Positions 9,218 to 17,456 of a stretch of 64,000 nt of DNA are shown here, in pieces. Source of the DNA: Clostridia bacterium. Lineage in GTDB: Bacteria > Bacillota > Clostridia > Lachnospirales > Cellulosilyticaceae. A model generated the notes under the pieces. It was not told the origin of the DNA. It saw only the letters and a program-made list of their open reading frames with translations, and made no database searches. The stretch lies in contig JARBUI010000001.1 of assembly GCA_029239755.1 (NCBI GenBank), forward strand, positions 62,001-126,000. Direction: 5' to 3'. Made by a program: the position numbers and the translations under genes. Within the stretch, counting starts at the first letter, position 1; each line of letters starts with the position of its first letter.

Positions 9218-9589
9218 TTAGCAGCATCCGCTATTCTCTTTGCTGCGTCTTGATTTAACCTTTGTAGTTGCTTTTAGATAATCTTCTCTAATACCTAAAA
9301 GTTCGCAAAACTCTTCATTAGTTAGATAAGCTTTTGTCTTTACAATCTCATCATTTAGTAATGTAACTGGCAGTTGCTCTACACCACTTTCAGTTAATAT
9401 ATCATTAATTACTTTATTATCTAAAAACATTTGCGGATTATTATTAAGATTATACCGCTCTACTATTATGCCTTTATTTTTTAAGTTGCTTAAAACTGTT
9501 GAAACTCTTAAAAGCTCAGGATCTGCTGCAACACCACAAACTCCTGTGGCACAGCACATAGCTGGTTCAAAAATACTCATCTTTTTCAT
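9218..9589 (-). CDS. arsD: ArsD arsenic metallochaperone
   Basis: Binds As(III) and hands it to ArsA. Starting at the ATG at 9589, the three essential cysteines fall at Cys12, Cys13 and Cys18 (EPAMCCATGVCG), the positions known from the classical ArsD. A further CC pair ends the protein, as in many ArsD proteins. An in-frame TTG two codons upstream is possible, but the AAGGAG site is nine bases from the ATG. The start lies only a few bases after the arsR stop, so translation is probably coupled. Confidence 0.92.
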   Translation of the reverse strand: MKKMSIFEPAMCCATGVCGVAADPELLRVSTVLSNLKNKGIIVERYNLNNNPQMFLDNKVINDILTESGVEQLPVTLLNDEIVKTKAYLTNEEFCELLGIREDYLKATTKVKSRRSKENSGCC

Positions 9590-9595
9590 AATCAA

Positions 9596-9937
9596 TTACT
9601 CCTTCTCTATACTCAAATTGAGCTTGCATTCGCATTTAGATTTATTTTTGCATATACATTCATCTGTATCTGTTATTACATTCATAAGAAACAACATAAG
9701 CTTATCACAATTAGAACGATTTAAAGAATAGTGACTCCATAGCCCTTCTTTTCGGCAATTCACCAGGCCGCACTCCATTAAGACCTTCATATGATGTGAG
9801 AGCGTCGGCTGGGTAAACTGGAACTCTTCCAGCAAATCACAAGCACACTTTTCTCCGCATGACAAGATATCCATTATTTTTAATCTATTTGAATCTGCTA
9901 AGGCTTTAATAACTTTACTATTTTCTTCATATTTCAT
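9596..9937 (-). CDS. arsR: ArsR-family arsenic-responsive repressor
   Basis: A 113-residue winged-helix repressor that leaves DNA when it binds As(III). The metalloid site typical of ArsR is visible as Cys31 and Cys33 in CACDLLEEF, with Cys27 nearby; the recognition helix follows (FTQPTLSHHMKVLMECGLV). The C-terminal tail is also cysteine rich (ECICKNKSKCEC), which could add a second metal site. It is the first gene of the operon and sits directly downstream of an inverted repeat that overlaps the promoter, so autoregulation is expected. Confidence 0.93.
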   Translation of the reverse strand: MKYEENSKVIKALADSNRLKIMDILSCGEKCACDLLEEFQFTQPTLSHHMKVLMECGLVNCRKEGLWSHYSLNRSNCDKLMLFLMNVITDTDECICKNKSKCECKLNLSIEKE

Positions 9938-9979
9938 ATTCAGTTCACCACCCTCTTGTATAGATGATTATCTATATAT

Positions 9980-10008
9980 AATATAGACCATTTTCTATAT
10001 AACGTCAA
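9980..10008 (-). promoter_or_regulatory. ars promoter with overlapping ArsR operator
   Basis: On the minus strand TTGACG (10003-10008) and TATATT (9980-9985) are separated by exactly 17 bases. Within that spacer and touching the -10 lies an inverted repeat, ATATAGA-6 nt-TCTATAT (9981-10000), the right form and place for an ArsR dimer to block RNA polymerase. A second dyad ATAGAT-aat-ATCTAT-like sequence lies just downstream, near 9960-9976. The arrangement is seen directly; binding is inferred. Confidence 0.8.
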
Positions 10009-10009
10009 G

Positions 10010-10394
10010 TATATACATAACATGGAATCAACTTCACCTTATCATATATATAATTTTCTATTTATAGCTAGATTATGCACACCTGACATGTTTTAATACT
10101 GTATTGTTTTATACTGTATTATCTTATACTATATATCCACACATCATGCATGCTGGCTTTTAACTCCATATGTCATACATTTATGTGTATAAACAAGTAA
10201 CTAATTGGTACATTTTTTTACGTTTTATAATATATTATCATATGATGTTCTGCTACATACACCACCGTACTTACAATCATAGAAAGCTTTTATTTATAAT
10301 TTAACTTATTTTTAATCTAAAAAACTCATAATTTTTAAAGGCCCGTGTTAGTGTACAAGTATATTCAAACTTATTTATATAAGGAGGAACAGCT
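10010..10394. other. AT-rich intergenic region between divergent arsR and winged-helix gene
   Basis: About 385 bases with no convincing gene. It contains near-repeats of the form TATACTGTATTA around 10095-10135 and ends in a strong AAGGAGGAA ribosome binding site for the gene at 10395. Promoters for the plus-strand gene must lie here, but I see no clear consensus pair. Confidence 0.4.
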
Positions 10395-10715
10395 ATGTTA
10401 AGATCATTTCCAGTTATAAAAGACCCTATAGATTATCGCATTATTAATCTTTTAAATAGGAAGCCCTTGAATTTTGAAGATCTTCAAAAAATATTAAACA
10501 TGCCGCCTGAGAAAGTACGCAAACATCTTAATCAGCTTCACCGTATGCATCTTATCAGCTGCAACTTAACTTCATCCCCTGAAATGTGGCGCATTAGCGA
10601 CTTATTTATAGAGACAAGTCCACTTTTTTATGAAGCATGCATTGTTCAAATGAAAAAAGCACAACTTTATCAAGATGATTTAAAGCGTTTGGAATCTTTA
10701 AATAGTACCCTGTAA
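10395..10715 (+). CDS. Small winged-helix (ArsR-like HTH) protein
   Basis: A 106-residue protein with an AAGGAGG ribosome binding site. Residues 15-60 read as a helix-turn-helix (DYRIINLLNRKPLNFEDLQ, then PPEKVRKHLNQLHRMHLIS), like the N-terminal half of ArsR/GntR-type winged helices. There is no cysteine motif in the recognition helix, so a metal response is not suggested. The C-terminal part is helical and charged and may dimerise. The target is unknown; it is divergent from arsR but separated by nearly 460 bases. Confidence 0.6.
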   Translation: MLRSFPVIKDPIDYRIINLLNRKPLNFEDLQKILNMPPEKVRKHLNQLHRMHLISCNLTSSPEMWRISDLFIETSPLFYEACIVQMKKAQLYQDDLKRLESLNSTL

Positions 10716-10771
10716 ATAAATATAAAAAGCAGCAGAAAACACTTCAAGTTTTGAAGTGTTTTCTGCTGCTT
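10716..10771 (-). terminator. Strong hairpin terminator between convergent genes
   Basis: Inverted repeat 10727-10771 with arms of about 20 bases (starting AAGCAGCAGAAAACACTTC) and a tiny loop. On the minus strand it is followed by a T-rich run, so it mainly ends transcripts of the LCCL protein gene, whose stop lies 14 bases away; it would also hinder read-through from the plus-strand gene. Confidence 0.85.
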
Positions 10772-10784
10772 AATGATACCCAAA

Positions 10785-12347
10785 TTAGAAATCATCATAA
10801 ATAATAACGGCTTCATTGCTGCTATTAATCCAATCCACTTTAGTCTTAAGGTTCTCAGCTGCAAATCGGATTGGTACATAGGTACGTCCGTTTATAGCTA
10901 CAGGAGTGACATCCATTTTACGTTTTACTCCATTAACTGTTACATCATTTTTACCAACCCACATAATGACTTCATTACCCCTGGCATTAAGAGTAATTTT
11001 TCGAGTGTTATCATCCCAATCCATCTTGCCCCCCATAGCCTCTACTATGGCGCGAATAGGTACCATAGCACGGCCTGAAATAACAATCGGAGTGGTGCCT
11101 CGACCTGGGTCAATCTCTTTAGCTATACCATTAGCACTCATATACGGATTGTCAACTTGCAGAACGAGGAAATTTTTCTTCTTGTCAGTTAAAGTCATAT
11201 TAGCCTCTGTCTTAATAGTGAATGCTGCTATAATATCACCCAATACTTCTTCTTTCCCTTGCAGCGGGTTAGCCTCAGATAAGACTGTTACTATTTGATA
11301 ATAATAAGTAGTATTAGGCTCTAAATTTACATCCGCATAAGTTCTGCTGGTAATATAGAAATCGGTAACGGATATACCCCTTTCACTTGCTGTAGTTGAT
11401 CTGAATATACGGTAACCTAAAACTTGCTGAGGAGTCCAAGACATAAGTACTCCTGATGGAAGAGTTGTAAAACTAAATGGCGGTAATGTTTCTGCTGGTG
11501 GCGTTGTTGGTGGCGTTGTTGGTGGTGTTGTTGGCGGTGTTGTTGGCGGTGTTGTTGGCGGTGTTGTTGGCGGTGTTGTTGGCGGTGTTGTTGGCGGTGT
11601 TGTTGGCGGTTCATTCGGTAAGGTATTTGATCCAGGCGCAGCTGTGCTGTCTGGGAAAGAGAAGCTTCCTTCCCACTCTCCATAACTAGAAGTAGTAATT
11701 CCATTTCTTATTGTTCCTTGATATGAATTTTGCCCCGCTAATATCTTTATCTTGATAGTTTTCGTTTCACCTAATTTTACAAGCCCTGCATGAACTGCTG
11801 CAGTAGCTATATCAGAGTCATCTGTATAGACATCACTGCCCCATACAACTCCCCCCGCAAAGCCTGTAACTGTTGTATTAAATACTTGCCCTACCTGGCT
11901 TCGATATTCAGAAAGATCATATACTAATAGAGCTGGAGTTGATTCCGGTTGTGGAAGTCCTTGAGTATTACTAGCAATAAACCTATAACTGCGATGCCAG
12001 CTATCATAACTATCACTCATAATCCCATTGCTATAACTGCCTTGATATGACTCTTGCCCTGGGAGTACTTCTAACTGAATAAGTTTTGTTTCACCAACTT
12101 TTACTAATCCTGCGTGGACAGCTGCTGTTTCAACAATTGAATCATCGGTATAAATATGTGTGCCATATATGGTTCCAGTAGCTGAGCCAGTAATCGTCAA
12201 ACTAACAACATCTCCAACATTTCCCTCATATCCACTTAAGCTTGTGGCTTTGGCATTGACAACTGGTGTCCAAACTACAATCATGCTAAGCATACAAACA
12301 AACGATAAGATAGACATGAGAATTTTCCTTCTGCTTTGCTTCTTCAT
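10785..12347 (-). CDS. Secreted protein: two LCCL domains, Pro-Thr linker, Fn3-like and copper-amine-oxidase-N domain
   Basis: A 520-residue exported protein. Residues 1-33 are a signal peptide (charged KKQSRRK start, long hydrophobic core, Ala-x-Ala end). Two LCCL domains follow at about 38-128 and 145-230; both show the core pattern IYTDDS/VYTDDS...AAVHAGLVK and PGQESYQGS/AGQNSYQGT...NGI. A linker of nine PPTT repeats (about 240-280) leads to a fibronectin III-like segment (about 290-380) and a C-terminal copper amine oxidase N-terminal-like domain (about 395-518, with the duplicated VPIRAIVEAMGG / VPIRFAAENL pattern), a module commonly found in surface proteins of Firmicutes. Likely a cell-surface binding or adhesion protein; no enzyme motif is seen. 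Confidence 0.8.
   Translation of the reverse strand: MKKQSRRKILMSILSFVCMLSMIVVWTPVVNAKATSLSGYEGNVGDVVSLTITGSATGTIYGTHIYTDDSIVETAAVHAGLVKVGETKLIQLEVLPGQESYQGSYSNGIMSDSYDSWHRSYRFIASNTQGLPQPESTPALLVYDLSEYRSQVGQVFNTTVTGFAGGVVWGSDVYTDDSDIATAAVHAGLVKLGETKTIKIKILAGQNSYQGTIRNGITTSSYGEWEGSFSFPDSTAAPGSNTLPNEPPTTPPTTPPTTPPTTPPTTPPTTPPTTPPTTPPTTPPAETLPPFSFTTLPSGVLMSWTPQQVLGYRIFRSTTASERGISVTDFYITSRTYADVNLEPNTTYYYQIVTVLSEANPLQGKEEVLGDIIAAFTIKTEANMTLTDKKKNFLVLQVDNPYMSANGIAKEIDPGRGTTPIVISGRAMVPIRAIVEAMGGKMDWDDNTRKITLNARGNEVIMWVGKNDVTVNGVKRKMDVTPVAINGRTYVPIRFAAENLKTKVDWINSSNEAVIIYDDF
11497..11610 (-). repeat. 12-bp tandem repeat encoding a PPTT linker
   Basis: About nine nearly identical 12-base units (GGCGGTGTTGTT on the plus strand), in frame with the LCCL protein and encoding Pro-Pro-Thr-Thr. 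The high identity of the DNA units suggests recent expansion, so the linker length may vary between strains. Confidence 0.9.
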
Positions 12348-12473
12348 TAATAACCCCCCTTAGATTTTTTAAATTCTGATAAGACAAGCCGTAACTAATA
12401 AATTCTATAACTTCATTATAATTATTAAAGGCTAGTACTTTCTTTTAAAATCTGTCTTATTTTTTACAGAAAA

Positions 12474-13337
12474 CTATCCTCTAAACAATGACTTTCTATA
12501 GGCTAAAGGGGATATCCCTTCTCTCATCTTAAAAACAGTTGAAAAATGTCCACTGTTTACAAAGCCACACTGCCTTGCAATTTCTTCAATAGAAACATCA
12601 GTTGTTTTTAGCATCTCCTTAGCATTATTTTGCCTGCACTCCATAATATATTGGTATGGTGTCTTGCCTGTGGACTTCATAAATACTTTCTGAAAGTAGG
12701 GTGGGCTGATATAGATAGCCTTACAAATGTCCTTAATTGTAATATTGCTGCTATAATAGGTTTCTATATATTTTATGGCACTTTGAACATATTGCTTATG
12801 ACCAAGCTTATTATTTACGGGCACTTCCAACTTGGAGTCTCTTAATAGTTGTATGGCTATACGATTTTCTAAGCTTTCAATCATTATAGCATTAGCATCT
12901 TCATAATTTAACATCTCATGTATTAAGGCCTTAACTGCCTCCATAAGCTGATAACTGTATGTAGCCTCCAACTTGTTAAATAGGGGTTTTCCCCTTCCTC
13001 CTGTCTGCTGGTAAATCTTTTGAAAAAACTCTTTATTGACACAAATAGTCATATACTTAGCTGGAGATGAAACTGAAGGGGGATGAACCATGATTTCATC
13101 TCCAGGGGCCATACAAATAAGGCTGCCTTTTTTAAACGAGTACTCTTTGAATCCGATTGTCATTATCGGAGGACTCGAATAACAGATCACAAAATGATAC
13201 TCTTCTATACTCATTTTTTTATTTGTTACAAACTTCTTCGGCATAAAAACTGCAATATGCGTACTGATAATCGATTTTGTATCATTGTGTATATTACTTG
13301 GTATCTTTTTTATAAAGTATTCAAAGCTATCTCCCAA
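12474..13337 (-). CDS. AraC-family transcriptional regulator
   Basis: A 287-residue regulator. The C-terminal ~100 residues contain the two AraC helix-turn-helix motifs (ITIKDICKAIYISPPYFQKVF, then SIEEIARQCGFVNSGHFSTVF) ending in the usual FKMREGISPLAYRKS. The N-terminal ~170 residues fit a cupin-like ligand-binding arm. The frame opens with TTG; a stop codon lies a few codons upstream and only a weak GGTGAAAG precedes it, so the start is uncertain. The neighbours are a surface protein downstream and SRP RNA upstream, and neither reveals the inducer. Confidence 0.85.
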   Translation of the reverse strand: MGDSFEYFIKKIPSNIHNDTKSIISTHIAVFMPKKFVTNKKMSIEEYHFVICYSSPPIMTIGFKEYSFKKGSLICMAPGDEIMVHPPSVSSPAKYMTICVNKEFFQKIYQQTGGRGKPLFNKLEATYSYQLMEAVKALIHEMLNYEDANAIMIESLENRIAIQLLRDSKLEVPVNNKLGHKQYVQSAIKYIETYYSSNITIKDICKAIYISPPYFQKVFMKSTGKTPYQYIMECRQNNAKEMLKTTDVSIEEIARQCGFVNSGHFSTVFKMREGISPLAYRKSLFRG

Positions 13338-13464
13338 AGTCTTTCACCATCCCTTATATGACATAGTGTATAAGTAAACTATTATATTATTATACTAAAG
13401 CCTTTGGTAGGATATGACCTTCATACCTTTTATTATAATACTGTAAGAAAAAAAGACAGACATA

Positions 13465-13493
13465 CAAAAAAAGCCACTCCCTAAAGAGTAGCT
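13465..13493 (-). terminator. Terminator downstream of SRP RNA
   Basis: Minus-strand hairpin AGCTACTC...GAGTGGCT with a five to six base loop followed by seven T residues, about 25-30 bases past the 3' side of the SRP RNA. A canonical intrinsic terminator. Confidence 0.85.
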
Positions 13494-13515
13494 CTTATCT
13501 TATTTAAATTATAAT

Positions 13516-13806
13516 CCGTGCACTTCGCTTCGACAATAACCTATACGCGTTACCTTAGTAGTTAACTCAAGCCAGGCACCCTCACGGCACATAGACGGTC
13601 TTACTTAGTGCTGCTTCCTTCCGGACCTGACACGGTTCATAAGTGCCTATTGCGTAAGACCCGATTATCATCGCCACTTGCTAAGGGCAGGCCATACAAG
13701 TTATTGCCTCAGTCGAAGCATCACCCCTGCTATAGCGGGTTGCAGGTACAGGGCACCGCTACCTCCCCGGCTAGCACGGAAATTGTCCGACATAACTTTG
13801 TCGCAC
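13516..13806 (-). ncRNA. ffs: Signal recognition particle RNA, large (Alu-containing) type
   Basis: The minus strand carries the invariant domain IV loop GTCAGGTCCGGAAGGAAGCAG (13604-13626 region), which binds Ffh, and upstream the Alu-type segment with GTGCTAGCCGGGGAGGTAGC and the GGTGCCCTG element. The 5' GTTATGTCGGACAA and the 3' GGTTATTGTCGAA segments can pair to close the long central helix. Total length of about 290 nt fits the 6S-type SRP RNA of Bacillus and Clostridia rather than the short 4.5S form. It works in co-translational targeting of membrane and secreted proteins. Ends are estimated to within 10-15 bases. Apparent open reading frames in this stretch are accidental. Confidence 0.95.
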
Positions 13807-13878
13807 CTATTAGTATACAGTGTTTTATGCTATATGTCAACCTACCTAAAATTTACAATATTTGTATTCTAGAAAGTC

Positions 13879-15270
13879 CTATAGAGCTCCGATAATGTAG
13901 TTAATAATAAAGAGAACTGTAACAATATACATGATAGGATGAACTTGTTTTGCTTTTCCTTTTACTATTTTTGTTAAACAGTAGAAAACAAAGCCTGCTG
14001 CGATACCATTTGATATACTGTACGATAATGGCATGATTACTACTGTAAAGAATACTGGAATAGCTGTTTCAAGATCTGACCAATTTATTTTACCAAGTGA
14101 TTCTACCATTAAGATACCCACTACAATGAGAGCTGGTGCAGTAGCTGCTGCTGGCACGATCCCTACAAAAGGTGCAAGAACTACTGAACATAAGAATAAT
14201 ACCCCTACTGTTACAGCTGTTAGACCTGTTTTACCACCTTGACCAATTCCTGCTGCACTTTCAACATAAGTTGTAGTGTTGCTTGTCCCGAGTAACGCTC
14301 CGATTGATGTTGCAGTTGCATCTGCAAATAAAGCTCTGTCAAGTTTAGAAGAAAAGCTGCTTCCTGCTTCAAAACTCTTTTCATCTGCTGCATCAAAAAT
14401 ACCTGATTTTCTTCCTGTTCCTAAGAAAGTTCCGATCGTATCAAAAGTATCAGAAAGTGAGAAAGCAAAAATAGTTGTAAATACTATAAATAATTTAGAT
14501 GGATCTGCAAATAATCCTACAAAGTCTAACTGGAATAAAGTTGGAGTTAAACTTGGAATAGCAAAACTAACTTCTGAAAAATTAGGAAGCTGTGAAACGT
14601 TCATAAATACACCAATGATTGTTGTACTTACAATTCCTATGAGTATTGCACTGTTAACCTTTAATAACATAAGAACGATCGTAATAACAATACCTATTAA
14701 AGCAAGTACAGTAATTGGATCTGTAAAATTTGCAAGAGCAGGGATTACATCCGCATAAACATTGCTGGCTTCTCCTGTCACTACTGCATTATAAGCCTCA
14801 CCTGTAAATGAAAGAAAATGTGCTTGCTTTAATCCAATATAAGCTATAAACAGACCAATTCCTGCTGAAATTGCATATTGCAGAGATTCTGGAATAGCTT
14901 TAATAATCATTTTTCTAATTTTTGTAACTGTGATAAGAATATTAATAAGTCCGCAAATAAATACCATGGCGAGTGCTTGCTGCCATGTAAAACCAAAACC
15001 AAAAACTACTGTAAATGTAAAAAATGCATTGAGACCCATCCCTGGTGCTTGTGCAAAAGGCACGTTAGCCACAAATCCCATTACAAAAGTACCTATAGCT
15101 GCAGCAAGAAGTGTCGCTACAAAGACTGCACCTTTATCCATACCTGCGAGTGACAAGATACTAGGATTAACAAATAGTATATAGGCCATTGTCAAGAATG
15201 TTGTTAAACCTGCTAAAAGTTCTGTTCTTACGTTCGTTCCATGTTGTTTCAATTTAAAAAACTTTTCCAT
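13879..15270 (-). CDS. NCS2-family purine permease (adenine/guanine/hypoxanthine type)
   Basis: A proton-coupled nucleobase importer of about 463 residues with roughly 12-14 membrane segments. The AzgA/PbuG-like signature is present: TTFLTMAYILFVNPSIL near residue 27, then FAQAPGMGLNAFF near 75 and the TTYVESAAGIGQGGKTGLTA block near 325 containing conserved substrate-site residues. I prefer the ATG at 15270 to the upstream in-frame GTG because AGGGGTG is five bases before it. No purine riboswitch is visible in the short upstream gap. It could recover adenine released in nucleoside salvage, but specificity cannot be read from sequence. Confidence 0.88.
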   Translation of the reverse strand: MEKFFKLKQHGTNVRTELLAGLTTFLTMAYILFVNPSILSLAGMDKGAVFVATLLAAAIGTFVMGFVANVPFAQAPGMGLNAFFTFTVVFGFGFTWQQALAMVFICGLINILITVTKIRKMIIKAIPESLQYAISAGIGLFIAYIGLKQAHFLSFTGEAYNAVVTGEASNVYADVIPALANFTDPITVLALIGIVITIVLMLLKVNSAILIGIVSTTIIGVFMNVSQLPNFSEVSFAIPSLTPTLFQLDFVGLFADPSKLFIVFTTIFAFSLSDTFDTIGTFLGTGRKSGIFDAADEKSFEAGSSFSSKLDRALFADATATSIGALLGTSNTTTYVESAAGIGQGGKTGLTAVTVGVLFLCSVVLAPFVGIVPAAATAPALIVVGILMVESLGKINWSDLETAIPVFFTVVIMPLSYSISNGIAAGFVFYCLTKIVKGKAKQVHPIMYIVTVLFIINYIIGAL

Positions 15271-15367
15271 AATCACACCCCTAATATTTATTATATTCCT
15301 ATACTAACAAAACTCCGAACCATTTTCAATATTATTTGAAAATAATTCGTATAATAATTACCATTTA

Positions 15368-15802
15368 TTAGCCTAAAATACTTTTAAGCTGACCATAATG
15401 TTTTTCAGCAATGTTTTTCATCATTTGAATTGTCGTACCTAATACAAGATTTGCATTAAATGTGTTTTCATCTCCATTAAAAAACATTGATGTAATAATA
15501 TGATGATCTTTAGTCATCACATACTTAAGCGTCGGAAACTGAAAGTTGAATTCATTGATGCACTCAAGCACTTCCATTCTTTTCTCTTTAGGTACATCTT
15601 CTACTAGAAGTGTCTGCACGCCAATATATACTGTATCATCGATGTTGATAACCACATGTTTATTATCCCCTAACATTGGATAAACAGTTCTAAAAAAGAT
15701 AGTGCTTTCTTGTTCATCTTCTTTAAACAACTTAACCATATCAGTTTCTATCATAAAATCTCTTAATAGTCTTGCCTTTTTATGTCTTGGATATGTTGCC
15801 AT
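15368..15802 (-). CDS. YbjN-like/type III chaperone-fold protein of unknown function
   Basis: About 144 residues, beginning MATYPRHKKARLLRDFM; the ATG at 15802 has GGGGG upstream and is preferred over an upstream in-frame start that would overlap tadA. The pattern of a helix, an antiparallel beta sheet (TIFFRTVYPM, KHVVINIDDTVYIGVQTLL, HHIITSMFF) and a C-terminal helix resembles YbjN/secretion-chaperone-like small proteins. It follows tadA by 13 bases and is probably cotranscribed. No catalytic motif is visible and function is unknown. Confidence 0.55.
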   Translation of the reverse strand: MATYPRHKKARLLRDFMIETDMVKLFKEDEQESTIFFRTVYPMLGDNKHVVINIDDTVYIGVQTLLVEDVPKEKRMEVLECINEFNFQFPTLKYVMTKDHHIITSMFFNGDENTFNANLVLGTTIQMMKNIAEKHYGQLKSILG

Positions 15803-15815
15803 TTTAATACCCCCA

Positions 15816-16286
15816 TTATTTATCAAATATTTTTTTGTTTCTTATCTTTCTAAAATAATCCTTAATAAGTGTGCTGCATTCATCTTTGCATATGTCCTCT
15901 ATAACTTCGCACTGATGATTAAGTTCATTCATTTGAAGTATATTGATAATTGAACCTCCAAATCCAGCCTTAGGACTTCTCGTGCCAAATACAACTCTTG
16001 GCACCCGTGCCTGAACAATAGCTCCCGCACACATCGGACAAGGCTCAAGTGTAATATAAATCGTACATCCTTCTAATCGCCAGTCACCTATAGCCTCACA
16101 TGCCTCACCAATTGCAATGAGTTCTGCATGGGCTAGGGAATTTTTATCTGTATTTCTCCTATTATGTCCTCTACCTATAATTTTATTATCATAAACGATA
16201 ATAGCTCCTATAGGCGTCTCATCAAGTTCATAGGCTTTTTGTGCTTCCTGAAGTGCTTCTTTCATAAATAGGATATCTTTATCCAT
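15816..16286 (-). CDS. tadA: tRNA-specific adenosine deaminase TadA
   Basis: Converts A34 to inosine in the tRNA-Arg(ACG) wobble position. About 156 residues with the cytidine-deaminase fold zinc site: HAELIA (His and catalytic Glu) near residue 56 and PCPMCAGAIVQARVPRVVFG near 85 with both zinc cysteines. The ending (MNELNHQCEVIEDICKDECSTLIKDYFR) is typical of TadA. Of two adjacent ATG codons the second (16286) is better spaced from AAGGTG. Essential in most bacteria. A gene for a YbjN-like protein follows at once. Confidence 0.93.
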   Translation of the reverse strand: MDKDILFMKEALQEAQKAYELDETPIGAIIVYDNKIIGRGHNRRNTDKNSLAHAELIAIGEACEAIGDWRLEGCTIYITLEPCPMCAGAIVQARVPRVVFGTRSPKAGFGGSIINILQMNELNHQCEVIEDICKDECSTLIKDYFRKIRNKKIFDK

Positions 16287-16316
16287 CATGTCACCTTCAA
16301 TTATTTCCTTATCTCT

Positions 16317-17300
16317 TCAGTCAGCTTCATACTGCACGCCTACCAGCTTTCTGATACTATCTAATGTTTTAGTAATTTCTAAACTTTCTTGCAGCGTCAT
16401 TCTGTCACTTTCTATTTTGCCTTCTTCTAAGCATTTTATAACTTCCTGCAACTCAAATCTATAACCAAGTTCTTTTGTTTGATCTACAAAATGTTCTATA
16501 AGCTTCCCTTCACTATTGTATAAATAAGCTAGTTTGCCAGACCATGCGTGTGGCATGTGAATGTAACCTTTTTCACCAATAATATAGGCATTTCTTGGCG
16601 TACACAAATTAATAGAAGCACTTAACTGAGCTATTTGTCCATCAGGATATTTAAACTGCATCCAAATACTTTCATCAACTCCTTGTTTTGTTAAGGCTGC
16701 GCTGGCGTAGATGTCTTCTGGCTGCATACCAAAGACCATAGAAGCTAGGGAAATAGGGTAAATACCTACGTCTAATAATGCGCCTCCCCCAAGTTCTCTA
16801 TTAAATCTTATATCTTCCTCTGTATCACTTTTAAAACCAAAATCACCTTCAAACATCTTAATGGCTCCTATCTTATTTTGAGTAAGCCATTCTTTTACTT
16901 TATTGATACTTGGTAAATATCTTGTCCACATAGCTTCCATAAGAAATACATTTTTCTCTCTTGCTATTTGTATCATTTCTTCTACTTCTTCTTTATTTAA
17001 AGCAAAAGGCTTTTCACAGATAACAGCCTTGCCAGCATTCAAACATAAGATTACGTGTTCTTTGTGAAATGAGTTAGGTGTAGATACATAGATAATATCT
17101 ACATTCTCATCATTCACTAATTCTTCATAGGAACCATAACTACATACCATACCAAATTCATTTTGAAAAACTTGTGCGGATTCTAGGTTTCTTGCAGCTA
17201 CTGCATAAAGCTTAGCTGATTCTACACTCTTAGCATCAGATGCAAACTTTCTTGCTATTCTGCTTGCTCCTAGAATACCAATATTATATTGTTTTGTCAT
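16317..17300 (-). CDS. Gfo/Idh/MocA-family oxidoreductase
   Basis: NAD(P)-dependent sugar or polyol dehydrogenase of about 327 residues. The Rossmann start NIGILGASRIARKFASDA and the EKPFALNKEE motif with catalytic lysine near residue 93 are clear; the C-terminal half (GGGALLDVGIYPISLA) supplies the GG...DxGxY...H-like substrate site of the family. The ATG at 17300 is preceded by AGGAGGACAAATC and is preferred over a farther upstream start. Substrate unknown; the fructokinase-like gene lies on the same strand upstream but is separated by a terminator. Confidence 0.85.
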   Translation of the reverse strand: MTKQYNIGILGASRIARKFASDAKSVESAKLYAVAARNLESAQVFQNEFGMVCSYGSYEELVNDENVDIIYVSTPNSFHKEHVILCLNAGKAVICEKPFALNKEEVEEMIQIAREKNVFLMEAMWTRYLPSINKVKEWLTQNKIGAIKMFEGDFGFKSDTEEDIRFNRELGGGALLDVGIYPISLASMVFGMQPEDIYASAALTKQGVDESIWMQFKYPDGQIAQLSASINLCTPRNAYIIGEKGYIHMPHAWSGKLAYLYNSEGKLIEHFVDQTKELGYRFELQEVIKCLEEGKIESDRMTLQESLEITKTLDSIRKLVGVQYEAD

Positions 17301-17380
17301 GATTTGTCCTCCTGTTGTTTTCTCCATTAAATTATATAGCTTATTGGTTAATCTTGCTATAGTTAAATTTGCACTATAAT

Positions 17381-17405
17381 AAAAAGGCAGGTTTAAAAAC
17401 CCGCC
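17381..17405 (-). terminator. Terminator after the PfkB-family kinase
   Basis: Minus-strand hairpin GGCGGGTTT...AAACCTGCC followed by TTTTT, about 50 bases beyond the kinase stop. It separates that gene from the Gfo/Idh/MocA gene. Confidence 0.85.
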
Positions 17406-17456
17406 AATCTTATTATTTATTCATTTAATGACTAAAAACATTTATAAAAAATTAGG

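Noticed and set aside
10010-10394. tRNA or small RNA gene in the ars-proximal gap
   Set aside because: No cloverleaf or stable hairpin was found; the sequence is simply AT-rich with TATACTG-like repetition.
11497-11610. Possible CRISPR array
   Set aside because: Units are 12 bases, contiguous, without spacers, and in coding frame. No cas genes are in the window.
11417-11704. Gln/Arg-His repeat and Leu/Val repeat proteins in other frames of the 12-bp repeat
   Set aside because: Any frame across the repeat stays open; only the PPTT frame continues into recognised domains on both sides.
13608-13895. Open frames of 60-95 codons on the plus strand
   Set aside because: They fall within and across the SRP RNA gene on the opposite strand; the RNA signature explains the sequence.
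14276-14758. Plus-strand open frame opposite the purine permease
   Set aside because: Shadow of the membrane protein gene; no supporting start site or recognisable protein.
15277-15367. Purine riboswitch upstream of the nucleobase permease
   Set aside because: The gap is about 95 bases of AT-rich sequence without the conserved purine aptamer core.
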